Counted from the stretch's first letter, positions 1 to 11,021 are shown. The stretch: 26,349 bases of DNA from Psilocybe azurescens (GCA_023853785.1 JAJIRX010000044.1:1-26349), one strand, 5' to 3'. The notes: generated from the sequence alone by a model not told the origin. Made by a program: numbers and translations.

Positions 1-91
1 CCACGTCCAGAAATCATGTCTGATGACTCTAAATAACCTTCTTTCTGGGCCTATTGGCTGGCACCCGATAATTCCAGACCGCCGACATTCA

Positions 92-3000
92 ATGCCATCT
101 TCCTCGCAATCTGCAACCGTCTCCTCAGAAGACTCATCGTCGACGTCAGCCCTTCAGACCCTAGTGACGAATCTTCGTAATCATGGAACAAACGGAGAGA
201 TGATCGAAGCACGCGACTCGGGTTCGGACAGCGATCTTCTGTCCGAACTACGCACTAGAGTGGAGGCGATATCAAGTTCGCTAACGTCAACCGATGCAGA
301 GCTAGCCAGAGCTCTCGTCTCGTTGCTATCCGACCTGAACCGCCTCTCCGAGATACAAACCAGCATTTCGCCCCTGCCGAGCCCAAGTCTGAACGTGGAG
401 ACGTCGAGCATTCTGGAAGCCCCTCCCCCAATTGACGTATACGACACGCTCACACGGCAGTTGAGCGATCTGCAAATCGAACGCGAAAACTCCTCACAAG
501 CCCAGCTCCTCCCGGGCACATCGCCCCTCGTGGTCGTGGAAACCGCACTTCTGTGGTCCCGGATCGACTCGAGCTAGAGAACGTCGTTGCGATGTGCAAG
601 CAACGCACAGTTTCCTATGACCATCTTCCCCGCAATACGACAGGGCTGATTACGACGATGATGATCTGGAGAACCCGCCGGATTACGATGGACGGTTGTC
701 TCTCGACGACAACAAATCGAAGGCTGGGCATCCCCAGCTGATGAGTGTATCTGATGACAAGATGAGGTTGGATCTTGAAGCTGTGGCGATGGCTATTGAT
801 CGATTGTATCTCGTTACGCCGCAGCTTCATAATCAGAGAGTGGAGCTCAAATCGACGAAACTAGCCCAGATGGAACGAGCGAGACGGGAGGGCATAGACA
901 GCGCGACATCTCAGCGAAAAGGGAAGGAGCGGGATATCAAAGAGCGGGATATCAAGGAGCTGGAAGGACTATTGGATCTGATAGGCAAGGCTTCTGAGCG
1001 GACGCTCAAGGATCAGTCTGTAGTGTTGGATGGGACCATGCAGGCGCGGTTGGAGAGAGCCCGCCGACGGGAATCGGCCAAGGTTCGTGTCATGTTCTCT
1101 AGTTGCACCCATTTACTCTGTGATAAACTCTTTAACAATAGCGAGATGCATTTGTGGAACAACTCGTCCGGCACTCAGAAGCTGGCCGAATCCACGGGCA
1201 AGATGCAGTACTGCAGCCCAGAATCAAGGACCCCGAGGCGCTCCTAACTCTGCCAGAGTTCATGCGGGAGCCCCTCCAGCGACTGCAGGCGAGCGTGTCA
1301 AAGACGCCATGGATCTGCTCACTCTCCCTGAGTTCGTTAGGGAAGCTGTGCCTGCCCATTTATCCGAGCCCGAGCTTCACGAGCCCCAGCCTACGACTGC
1401 GGATATGAAGATGAAGGAGAAGAGACATCGCAGTATCTCGGCGCCTCCGCTGGCGTGGCTCCGCTCATCGTCCTCGCGGAACTCGTCGATATCAAGTACG
1501 AATACTAGCACTAGCAGCGGGAAGGGGGAAATCGAAGGCTATTGCCACGCATGGTAAGTCTGTCTGGTCTATCTTGCAACCTAAAAGCGTTATGAATGAA
1601 TGGTTTCTTCTAGGGTTCGATGTGGTGTATGTTGCGGAGAACCACGAGAACCTCAACCACACGCTGGTCTTCGTTACGATCACAGGGGGGAAAACGGGAG
1701 CTGAAGTCCAGGCTGAAGTCCTTCCGCCCTTCCTCGGCCATACCTCCGAAGGCAGCGACCACCTGGTTGTCAAATCGGGGCCACACTCCTCCTTCCCTCT
1801 GATGCTTCCAGCGCACACCACACCAGGCCCCAAGGATGTGCGCGTGCAAAGCGGACACTACGAGATCAAACTCATGAACCAGCTCCCATCTTCATCTTCA
1901 TCGACCTCGTCCTCTCCATCACCGACCTCCTAGAGCACACGGACGACACACCCCACCGCTACTGGACGCCACGCAGCTCGGGTCCATCAACCCAACATCG
2001 TTCCTCTGCGCATCGTGCTCGCTTCCGCTCATCCAGGCCTCCCGCGTGACGCAGTACAGGGACCTGCCGTCGGAGCACTGGGAGGAACTCGTCGAGGCGT
2101 GGATGTGCCATGGCGACCAGAAGTTGAACGAGCAGGTCGCGAAACAGGGCAGGAGGGGGTTTTGGCCGGTGAAAGGGCAGGGGCTGGTTGGGGGCAGCTA
2201 TATCTTGTTTGAGGAGGATGCGATGATTGAGAATAACCTGCATCTTACGAAGGAGGCAAGGGTGCGTATGCTTGATTTTTATCTTCTATCTTTCTTTGTT
2301 TCTTTGTTTCTTCTTTTGTACTCCTGCGCTCTTTTCTTTTCTTCTTTGTTTCTGGGCATCAAGAAGACTGGCGTTGGGTTCCTTACCAGCGGCCGATGTC
2401 GGCCGTCGATCCTGACCATCGCCGCGATCTGCTGGGTTTCTTTTGCGTGCTTTCGAGCTGCGAAAAGATTCAGTCAGGTCGTGTGCGAGCGGACGGGGCA
2501 CGGTCGGCGCGGCTCTACTAGTTGATACAAAATGTCCGAGATTGAGGGCTCTAAAAGAGTCTAGCTACTTTTTCAAACAACTCTCGTGCCGTGAGGTCAA
2601 TTTCATGGGAGCTACGCTTGAGGGCACATTTCTATGCATTTCTATTTCTATTTCTTGTTATCTATGATTATACCTCTCCTACTTTTTGTTACACTTTTGG
2701 TGGTATTTCATTGTCGCTTACGCTTTTTGCTTTCATTTTAGCTTGATGATAACTGGCGGCTCACACGATGCCTGTGCGGCGCCATCGTCGGTCGCTGCCA
2801 GGCGCAAACGATCGATGAAAGAGCGGGACCTACTATCGTGTTCAGGATTCTCAAATACGCGGTTCGACCTGTCAGCCAGAGTGCAGAGTACGTCTACCAT
2901 CAACGCCTCTCTCCTAACATCATCATTATGCGTGTGTGCTGAACGAAGTCTTTGACAACAGACCGCTCAAGATTCCATTATCGGCGTTCATAGTTGAGGA

Positions 3001-3538
3001 TATGATCGAGTTCGTGCATGCCCATGCGTCGTATCGCTTTGTTATCCAGGACGAGGAGGAAGAAAAACCTCGGATTCTTGTAAGTCCTTTATGCGTAACC
3101 CGGATCGAGTAAGCGATATAGAAGGACTGATTTCATTGTTTGTGCGTTAGATCTGGCTTTTCAAGCCCAAGATGCGGTTGGCGTACACAACACCCGCATC
3201 GCGCGCTATTCCAAGGAGTGCCAACATCGTTGCAGCCAAGGTGCTCTATAAACTACTTAAACCTTCCGACCAGGCGACGGACATCAAAAGGTACGTCTGC
3301 GAACGTCTCATCGCTCTCGTCATCATCGTACAGTGTATCTGATGGCGCTATCATCAACTTTTTTTGTCGTATCAGCATATTAAACAAATACCCTGGATTC
3401 CCACAAGCAGAATTCCTTTTGTACCCTATGCCGATCTGTCGACGGCTGGCAGGGTTGCTGAAAGAGAGCAATACTGCATATCCCGAGAATCTCCGTATGA
3501 TGACTGGATTAGAGGTTGGCTGGTTACAACGCGTCTGA
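92..3538 (+). CDS. UBE3D-like HECT_2 (E2-binding) protein, multi-exon, frame-broken in its 5' half
   Basis: Recognised as a fungal relative of UBE3D, a HECT-like ubiquitin-conjugating-enzyme-binding protein. Proposed exons: 92-1082, 1142-1553, 1614-2261, 2742-2887, 2962-3079, 3151-3290, 3376-3538. Visible motifs in order: DAELARALVSLL near the N-terminus; LDLEAVAMAIDRLYLV; two copies of LLTLPEF(M/V)RE; SAPPLAWLRSSSSR; ENHENLNHTLVF; the cysteine pair CASC at 2007-2018; EHWEELVEAWMCH; CLCGAIVGRCQ in exon 4; IPLSAFIVEDMIEFV; and a C-terminus GLLKESNTAYPENLR...VGWLQRV. Exons 4-7 join in perfect phase. The 5' half does not read through: frame changes fall near 568-571, 628-631, 1292, 1524-1528 and between 1865 and 1950, each explained by a one-base indel. 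The start at 92 (MPSSS) fits the family best; the frame is open upstream to base 2, with another ATG at 23. The family call is firm; whether the gene works is not. Confidence 0.75.
2262..2741 (+). other. Oversized intron (480 nt) in the HECT_2 gene
   Basis: The exon ending EEDAMIENNLHLTKEA(R) must join the exon starting LDDNWRLTRCLCG, so the intron runs from GT at 2262 to AG at 2741. Both exon ends are phase 0. Other introns in this window are 50-85 nt. The first part is a pyrimidine-rich run (2278-2355). The middle (about 2360-2530) is GC-richer, with open frames but no recognised protein. I saw no clear terminal inverted repeats or target duplication, so an inserted element is suspected but not shown. 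Confidence 0.6.
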
Positions 3539-3929
3539 CTTGTGTTAAGGTAGTGATGTGATTTTGGGGACACTTTCCTCTTTGGTTACTTGCATTATGC
3601 ATTCTACTACTGGGTTCTACTACTATACTTTCTTACCCTACTCTTTTCATTTTCCTGATCGCATTACATATCGTTTCTGATCTTACATTTAGTGGTTCTT
3701 GTTCTGTATGAGTATTATATGTATACTATTGAAGATCCTTATGGGAATAGAATGGCTCGCAATTTGCACTGAAGATTCCGTAGTATTTTCCCTTCCGGTT
3801 TCACTTCGACGGTGGGGTGTTCAATGCATGGGATCCGTTGGTACAGATTATCAATTTATATACTAGACTTGGTAACAGCTACATCTTTCAGGACTTTGTC
3901 AGTTATATTGATGACCCGGGACTGGCATT
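3539..3929. other. Intergenic, convergent gene ends
   Basis: Space between the 3' ends of the HECT_2 gene and the hydrolase. It holds AT-rich, T-rich sequence typical of 3' untranslated regions. I see no further gene or repeat in it. Confidence 0.6.
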
Positions 3930-5147
3930 CTAGACTGCCGTATCTTTCAGGAAATTCAAGAGGACTTCGAAGTACCTGTCGCAGCGCTCCATCACGGCTT
4001 ACTCCAACGTCAAAGAGAAATAAATCTCACCTCTCGGGCTCCTCGTACATGCCGAGATGGGTGCTGTTCTGAAGCTCGACCCATTTGACTTTAGGGATCT
4101 TTGAGAAGAAGGGTACGACTGAGACTTCTTGTATCTCATCTAAAGGAGCAGAAATGAGGAGTGTCGGAGCCGTGATTTTATGGATGATATCGACGATAGT
4201 CCAATCCTTAAGGGAGCCGATGACGTTGAATTCGGAAGGACCGACCCTATCAAAAGTTCTATCTAAGGACTGTACAAGGAGCTGTCCCAAGTTGGAACCA
4301 CGACTTACATGGCTTGATAAACTCCTGGGTTGGCAACGAGCAACTCGAATGTTGTAGCCACGTCTTTGGGCCAGGGATTGATGGTGCAGACGTGCTTATT
4401 GTAGAATTCGGAAACGAGCCCTTGATATTCCTCTGATTCTTGAGTACCTTCCGACTCATGTTTGCGGACTTTCTGCTGGAACTCGGGTGGGAACCTCTCG
4501 AGCAGTTGGTCGGTACCAATCGAGGCCAATTCCATCGACGCAGGAGCGTTGGCAATTATCAAACGTTTCAAGCCTTTGGGAACTCGAGTGGCAGCATATT
4601 GCGCCACCAACATTCCTGAAGATGCGATCATGATACTTGTTAGTTGGGATCTATCCGGAGTGTCTGAGGAACCGACCTCCCCACGATTGCCCTAAAAGGT
4701 CATAGTCCTTATCGACGTTAAGAGCTTTGAGGATATTGTCGAGCTCATCCATGAACAACTCCGGCGTCCAGAATTCAGGAGGAGCATTCTGGCAAATCGA
4801 GGACGAACCGTTTCCTATCTGATCATAAAAGATGACCGGAATGCTGAAAGTGAAGATAGCAGCATTCAGTCATGACTTGAAGACATCAACCTTTAGAGAG
4901 ACCATCACCCAGTTTTAGCAAAAATAGTCTCATGGGGTCTGTGCAAATTTGCTATTAGAAATACACCTTTCTCGCAATATGACAGGAACACGGACAGCAT
5001 GTAATGATGGGTCATTCCTGGACCACCGTGCACGATAACAAGCGGGCGATATTTGCTGTTCCTGATGTCGCCAACGATCTTATACCATGTTTGATAGGTA
5101 TCGGCGCCGACCTTGAAGTCAACTGTACCAGTTGATTCGACAGACAT
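3930..5147 (-). CDS. Proline iminopeptidase-like serine hydrolase (peptidase S33, alpha/beta hydrolase)
   Basis: Expected to cleave N-terminal amino acids, or amides, from small peptides in the cytosol; fungal relatives are annotated as proline iminopeptidase or L-amino acid amidase. Exons on the minus strand: 4996-5147, 4909-4938, 4677-4843, 4309-4615, 4031-4258, 3930-3975. They sum to 930 nt and every phase closes, giving 309 residues, the usual length of the family. The oxyanion motif HGGPG is at residues 40-44 and the nucleophile elbow GQSWGG has Ser114. The acid is probably Asp259 in PLDEIQE and the base His286 in STHLG. GIPVIFYDQIGNGSS lies between the first two motifs. Introns are 50-65 nt, and one carries a CTAAC branch-like site. 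There is no signal peptide from the chosen start; an in-frame ATG at 5198 would add a hydrophobic but unlikely leader. This gene has no frame break, unlike most neighbours. Confidence 0.88.
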
Positions 5148-5861
5148 GGATTCGATGGCAGAGAGGAGGACTTGAACAACAATCAAGTTCGGAAACAAGA
5201 GGGTTCGCTAGGCGAATCGATGCCCTTTTATCATTATCGGATCCGAGTGGTCTGTTTTCAGACAAAGAGCTCTGCTTTGACCCACTGCCTGTTTTCGTGA
5301 TCCTGAGAAGGGCTATCAATAATTAGCACCTTCGTATCCCCAACAAGTTGGCGTGCCCGAGGACCTGCATGCATAAATTGGCCGTTAGTACATGGAAGAC
5401 CACGAGCCTCTGAAGGTGATATTTGAAAGATTCCTCCAGTAGCATTCAGATCGTATATATTATAACGAAGCAAACCTCTTGTATACCCATGTGTATGCAT
5501 ATTGCTGCAAAGGTTAAGCAAAGGCAGAAAATTGGCTTTAGTGGCACTTGCCGAGCGGAGTTATAAAAACAAAGATATGGTGATGATTTCCAAAACTCAA
5601 AATTCAAAAGTCGCATCTCTACACAGTAATATCCACGTTTTAACAAATTCAATCATTCCCGTGTAATAATGACCATCTACAACGAAAATAAACCAGCTCC
5701 AATCAGGCTTTCTCAGGTGTGTATGCTTCAACGCCTTCTTACGACTAAATTTATACAATAGCGTCATCGGCAGGCTACTCACAGCTGGCACGCGGATATG
5801 CGATACTTGCACTGTACTTATTCTCTTCTTTACATACCGTGATCTTGCCATCAAAGTCGTT
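5148..5861. other. Intergenic between divergent genes
   Basis: Upstream region shared by the hydrolase (minus) and the first But2-like gene (plus). Short open frames occur on both strands, but none shows a recognisable domain or splice pattern. AT-rich TATA-like stretches are present near 5450 and 5556. Probably promoter and 5' untranslated sequence. Confidence 0.5.
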
Positions 5862-6870
5862 ATGCCACAACATACCTCTTCACGGGAGGAGTCACTTCAA
5901 GTTGATTGCGAGAAAGCAGTCGCCAGATACGATATCTATATCGATGAAGACTGTATAGGATATGAGGAGACTGTATATCTGCAGGAAGGATCATATCGCT
6001 CCAATGTTCTTGCAACCTGGGCAGTTACGATCTGCATCATCTGCACAGTCGTAAATTGTCTGATCGCTCTGGAACTACCGGACTTCGCACCGTCTCTCCT
6101 CGAACCATCTTTCTCGATAACTCGGGAACAATATTGCCTCCTTCGCCAGTTCTCTCCGTCTATTGTTCCCGATGACGACGATATCCCTAAGTCAATGCAC
6201 GATGTCGCATCCGGAACGATAATCAGTTACCCACAAGCACTCGCTCAAGTAAACCTGGCTACCAATCAGTATGTAAACCATAATGATGACTCCCTATCAG
6301 GAGGCAGACTTTGGGTCAACCGAACGGTGAAATATTTTGTCTTCCTGCCGACAAAGGTCTACAAAAGTCCACTGACATAATGTGACTTTAGTCTTCAATA
6401 ATCCTGCAATTTACAGCAGTGGACTTCGGTGTCGAGCATTGCGAGTTGAAGCTTCGCCTCAAGTCCGACAACTTGTTCTCCGGAACAGCCGCAGCCGCAG
6501 CCACTGCACCTCCTTTTTCCATATCGATATATCAGCTCGAGCAATTCCGTCTGCTGGACGCTAGAATGCTTGCCCAATCAAAGCCACCTACGAGGTTGAT
6601 GAACTTTGGAAACTACGAAATCACCCGGAGTGCACCCATTAACTGGAACGAGTCATTCAGTTGTGCTTGGGGAGAAGTGCTTACCTTCGAAGTGGCATGC
6701 TCTGAGACTGATGTTGAAACTACGTCCACCGGAGACTGTACGTTAGAATGGTTGCAAAGGAAAGACCATGAAGATCCCTATAACAGTAAAACGGCTTTTT
6801 CTCCATATCAACATCTTAAGCTGATATATCATCCCCAGTCTTCTTCATGGTACAGCACGCTACTTACTAA
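5862..6870 (+). CDS. But2-like type II membrane protein, copy A (intact)
   Basis: Three exons, 5862-6326, 6392-6785 and 6839-6870, give 891 nt and 296 residues with all phases closing. The N-terminus is hydrophilic, without a signal peptide. One hydrophobic helix covers about residues 49-70 (LATWAVTICIICTVVNCLIA), so a type II membrane anchor is likely, with the larger C-terminal part on the lumenal or outer side. After it come ISYPQALAQVNLATNQY, then FTAVDFGVEHCELKLRL, then a cysteine-containing tail ending FFMVQHATY. The layout matches a large mushroom family that I associate with the But2 C-terminal domain; in those proteins the motif resembles QFRAxDFGMExC. Function is unknown. The first intron is phase 0 (65 nt) and the second phase 1 (53 nt), in the same places as in the paralogue at 9305-10270. 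Confidence 0.75.
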
Positions 6871-7925
6871 TGCAGCGAAGCCCTTGTTCCGCTGTTCGAT
6901 TCTGCTCGTCCTAATACCCTGACGGAGCGTACAATTCCTCACCGTTTATTATGATCCCTCGCATGACGCTTACACAGGACTAGACGGGATCATCGATAAC
7001 CCATAAACAAAAAATACGATGGGAAATTGAACAAGATCAAAAGATATGGGATTGGGTGTATGTACTATGAACCACGCAGTCACTTGTGTGAGAATAAATG
7101 TTAGACTCGTACTGAACACGCCCAATGTACGCGAAAGAAGAAACATCAACTCTGTGTCATCTTTCAAAGCGATCGGCATCGATTATGCACACTCTCACAA
7201 CATGGGAGCCACGTGTGATCGGCATTGCTCCGTCGTCAAATATTCAGTGAGCAATGACATATCTTTTCACAGACGATCCTTCTACTTTGGCCACTCGATT
7301 GTCAAATGATCTGTGAGGCGAAGCGTGCTCCTCCATTGCTCTCACGGTATTCTGACCTTATGTTCTCCATCATTTCCAATCTATGTCAATTCATTGAACC
7401 GGTTTTCTGGTATATTCAAAGAAATTTATCTAGACTGACGCTTCAATTCGCATAAATATGACTGTCCAGTATTTTCGGGTAAGAGTGAGTACAGGAATGA
7501 TGAATTTCAGAAATATTATCTGGATCTCCACTAGTGATAGGCGCCCGTTGCCATAATCTATAGGTCTATTGCTATGCCCTCATGGACGGGGGAAAATATA
7601 GGAGGGCATTTAAAGCATTTAATGTGCAGAAAGAATACAAGAATACATCTCAGTCAATGGCTTAGGCAGCCATGTACCAGGACATACTTCGACAATAATG
7701 AAGAATGATCCACTGCGAGGTTCAAGCAAACATTGGGAGGCCCGAAGAATGTTGGGTGCTTTTGTCAAAAATTGATCTTGCGCACCAAATGCGTCTTAAG
7801 GGTTACCTACTGGGTCATGAACAGTCAGCAAAGGTCCCGATACGCTAATAGATACGATCATGGCAGTGATTGAAAGAGCGTGCCAAGAGTTACGAAATCT
7901 ATATTTAGATGCGTACAAAAATAGT
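6871..7925. other. Intergenic, no gene seen
   Basis: About 1 kb after the first But2-like gene, up to the foldback element. Only short open frames without recognisable domains occur. No tRNA-like structure or clear repeat was seen. Confidence 0.5.
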
Positions 7926-7928
7926 TAA
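7926..7928 (+). repeat. Target-site duplication TAA (left) of foldback element
   Basis: TAA precedes the CACTG end at 7929 and TAA follows the matching end at 8781-8783. A 3-bp duplication fits both CACTA-type (CMC/EnSpm) and PIF/Harbinger-type insertion. Being so short, it could also be chance. Confidence 0.5.
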
Positions 7929-8780
7929 CACTGCTGGTGCCGACCAGTGTAAGTAAAACTTACAGTGAATTAAATACAGAACTTATGTAAGAATTTCTGT
8001 AAGTATGACATACAGCACTTCTGTTTGAAAATAATACAGATAACAAACAGATATTCTGTTCAGTGGCTGTAAGTTAAACAAACAGTATTTCTGTTTCTAA
8101 GCTGTAAGTCAATAATACAACCAAATAAAGAGAATTTCTATTCTTTGTCTGTTTGTTAAATATACAGAATAGCTGTATGTAATTGCTGTATGTAAAACAT
8201 ACAGATATTGTGTATGTAATCACTGTATATTATACAAACACGAGTTCTGTAAAGAAAACTTACAGTTAAAGTACAGGATTTCTGTTTGTTTTACTTACGG
8301 AATTTATGTATATAATTGCTGTATGTAAAACTTACACCGAAATATACCTGAGCGAGTTGAATACTGTATATTTTGGTGTAAGTTTTACATACAGCAATTA
8401 TATACATAAATTCCGTAAGTAAAAACAGAAATCCTGTACTTTAACTGTAAGTTTTCTTTACAGAACTCGTGTTTGTATAATATACAGCGATTACACACAC
8501 AATATCTGTATGTTTTACATACAGCAATTACATACAGCTATTCTGTATATTTAACAAACAGACAAAGAATAGAAATTCTCTTTATTTGGGTGTATTATTG
8601 ACTTACAGCTTAGAAACAGAAATACTGTTTGTTTAACTTACAGCCACTGAACAGAATATCTGTTTGTTATCTGTATTATTTTCAAACAGAAGTGCTGTAT
8701 GTCATACTTACAGAAATTCTTACATAAGTTCTGTATTTAATTCACTGTAAGTTTACTTACACTGGTCAGCGCCAGCAGTG
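7929..8780. mobile_element. 852-bp foldback (palindromic) non-autonomous DNA transposon, CACTA-like ends
   Basis: The left arm (7929-8347) and right arm (8366-8780) are near-perfect reverse complements around an 18-nt loop at 8348-8365. The left end starts CACTGCTGGTGCCGACCAGT; the right end read in reverse starts CACTGCTGGCGCTGACCAGT. The terminal 21 nt form a small inverted repeat of their own (CACTG...CAGTG). Arms differ only by scattered substitutions and a few 1-3 nt indels, so the element is young or its arms are being homogenised. The interior has no coding capacity. It is packed with short motifs of the form CTGTWWGT and the reverse ACWWACAG. CACTR-type ends, 3-bp duplication and dense subterminal repeats are features of CACTA (CMC/EnSpm) elements; the superfamily is an inference. 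Confidence 0.8.
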
Positions 8781-8783
8781 TAA
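8781..8783 (+). repeat. Target-site duplication TAA (right) of foldback element
   Basis: Matches the TAA at 7926-7928 on the other side of the palindromic element. Confidence 0.5.
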
Positions 8784-9304
8784 CCCATCCATGGAATGGC
8801 AATAGTTGGCTGACCATACTACTGGATGGGTGCTCCGCAGCTGTAAATTGATTTAACTTGGATGTACCTCCAGTGTATACCAACAATTTTCCCACATAAC
8901 TACTTACCTGCTGCATAGACGACCGCAAATGTGAGGATGGGATACTGGTCAATCTCAAGAGATTTAGCCAGCCCAGCTCAGGCCTCCAAGTTTCGCAATA
9001 GAAATTTGCTTCTTGAAATGCATGAGTAGCATTTAGAACATATATTTTATAGTACAAATAGTGAAACAGTTCATATGACGAGTAATACCTCATCCTATTT
9101 GTAGAGATCGTAAAGGAGTAATTTGACAGCGGTGGGGAAATAGGTCGTGTCATTATTTGACGGTATAGCGGCTTATCAACGCCTTCTTTTTGCTCGGGTC
9201 ACACGGACGCGACGCCAGTCCTTCAACTTCTCGGTCATGCCGGGTTTCAACTCTCACTCTAAAGCATTCTCTAATCGAATCTGCGTACAGATACTATCCT
9301 GTAA
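8784..9304. other. Intergenic, upstream of second But2-like gene
   Basis: No recognisable gene. A 138-codon open frame on the minus strand runs partly into the foldback element and shows no domain. The segment probably contains the promoter of the gene starting near 9305. Confidence 0.5.
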
Positions 9305-10270
9305 ATGTCTAGCGTCACCCCTAGTGGTTCCTTTCCGAAGACTTCAAGAAGAGGACCCTGGAGAAGGACCTCTGAGGATAACGCAGAGGGGATATTTGTC
9401 GAAGATATCCAACTTGGAACAATGAGGAGGCAAGCTGAAGCGCCCTTCATGGGCCCACAAAAGGCCGCGGTTTTGCATCATCTAGGAGACAGACATCGCT
9501 CGAGAACTCTAGTGACCTGGTCCATTGCAATATTCGTTTTTGCGTGGCTGGATACTGCTTCACTGCAATGGCGGTGTTTTCACCTCTGTTCAAGTCATTT
9601 CTCTCAGCATTTCGGGAGCGTTATCACCCTGTACATTCTTCAAAACCAGTTATCAGTTATCCGCGAGCATTTCTTCACGTCGACCTGGAAAGCAGGAAGT
9701 ACCGGAACTCGGCAGGTACTTTCTCGTCGGGAGGAATGTTGCACATCAATCAATCAGTACGTCATGTTTATTGCTCCTTTATAAGTCAGGTGCAGTACTC
9801 ACAGAAAATTCTCAGCTATCTGCTATCATGCAGTTTGAAGCGATCATTGAGGGAGTTGAACATTGTGAACTCAGGTTTAAACTTACATCTGCTACATCGA
9901 CCAGCAGAGCTGCACCACAAGACTCTCCTTTCTCTATCTCAGTATTCCAACTCGAATACTTTGAAGCCATGGATGAAAACACAATCTCCCGCTCAGATCC
10001 GCCTTCACGACTGATCAATCTCAGAGGTATTGATATAACTCCAGGCCTTCCTATCGACTGGCGGGAGTCGTTTAACTGTGCTCAGAATGCAGTTCTTGCA
10101 TTTGAGTTTGCATGTACTGAGAATGAATCGAAGGATAGGTGCTCTGTCGAGTGGTGGCAACAAAATTTCTAGAAAACCCCGATAATAGTGAGATCAATGT
10201 TTTCTGCTGTGTCCTCACTGCGGCTAATATATCAATAGGTTTCTTTATTATGCAGTATTTTGATCAATAA
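9305..10270 (+). CDS. But2-like type II membrane protein, copy B (two frame breaks)
   Basis: Paralogue of the gene at 5862-6870. Proposed exons: 9305-9756, 9816-10187, 10239-10270. A hydrophobic segment LVTWSIAIFVF...VAGYCFTAMAVF aligns with the copy A helix. Next come ISYPRAFLHVDLESRKY, GVEHCELRFKLTS, FSISVFQLEYFEAMD and an FFIMQYFDQ tail. Both introns sit at the copy A positions (phase 0 and phase 1; 59 and 51 nt). Two one-base deletions are needed to read it through: one beside the T run at 9537-9541, inside the membrane helix, and one near 10163-10168 just before the last intron. Without them the protein stops early. The start at 9305 is a guess; an ATG at 9422 is an alternative. This is either a recent pseudogene or a gene hit by sequencing indels. 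Confidence 0.65.
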
Positions 10271-10537
10271 AATCATACTTAATAACATCATCCGGGCCCG
10301 GCAGGAAATATTATCACTCTCGTTGCAACTAAACTTTCAAGACAGACTTGGTGGGCTTGCCATCGAGTCATTATAAGTAATCTGACGTAGTCGGTCAACA
10401 CAATGACATGAGTCAAACAATTTCTACTTTTCCCATATCATGACTATTTACGCCTTTCTGTTCCAATTGAGAACATGAGACCAAAAGTTAAACACGATCC
10501 AAAGCAAATCCAAACACCTGCAGAAGACAAATGAAGA
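10271..10537. other. Intergenic, no gene seen
   Basis: Short stretch between the second But2-like gene and the hAT-like element. It probably holds the 3' end of the preceding transcript. Nothing else recognised. Confidence 0.4.
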
Positions 10538-10545
10538 GTGAGCGC
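10538..10545 (+). repeat. 8-bp target-site duplication GTGAGCGC (left)
   Basis: An identical GTGAGCGC lies at 11022-11029, directly outside the other terminal inverted repeat. Confidence 0.85.
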
Positions 10546-11021
10546 CAAGGGGTGGCGGAACGTGGAAGTTGTACCAACACTCACATCTTTTTTCAGGCAA
10601 GCCAGGTACCCCCTCCCCCCCCTCCCTGCCTAATATGGTATGTTTTCCGCACATATATGTTTTTTTCTGTAGATATGTGTTTTCTTGTGACTTTTTGAGT
10701 GTTTTCTAAGAAACATAATATACCATGTCATTCTGGAATCTGTTATTTGTTGTCCAAATCAAGATATCAAAACTGCAAGGAGAAGCCAGAAAAGATTCAA
10801 ATTTTTTTACAAGAAAGACAATATTCATGAGTATACAGTAAAAATTACAGGTCCAGAACGCCCTCAGAGTCATTGAAAGTGCTGTTGAAGCTAGAGGCGA
10901 GGCCTTCGAAGCTCACCCGCAATGATTCTGAAGGGAAATAGCAAAGTCACAACTTTTTTTTGGCAGCCGGTCAGACCTCCCTCCCACCCTATGTTCGGGA
11001 TCCATGTTCCGCCACCCCTTG
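10546..11021. mobile_element. 476-bp hAT-like MITE
   Basis: Terminal inverted repeats of 21 bp start CAAGGGGTGGCGGAAC; the two ends differ at one base (G or A at position 17). The element is flanked by a perfect 8-bp direct duplication, GTGAGCGC. An 8-bp duplication together with CA(A)GGGGTGGC-like ends is the pattern of the hAT superfamily. The interior is non-coding. It holds C-rich runs near both ends (about 10602-10617 and 10975-10990) and an AT-rich middle, so a transposase supplied elsewhere would be needed. No gene is visibly interrupted by the insertion. Confidence 0.85.

Noticed and set aside
181..519. 112-codon open frame on the minus strand
   Set aside because: Shadow of the conserved plus-strand HECT_2 exon.
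7929..8780. CRISPR-like array suggested by the regularly repeated short motifs
   Set aside because: Motifs are palindromic 8-mers with uneven spacing inside a eukaryotic foldback element; there are no repeat-spacer units.
8737..9153. 138-codon minus-strand open frame
   Set aside because: Runs into the end of the foldback element and shows no domain or codon pattern of a gene.
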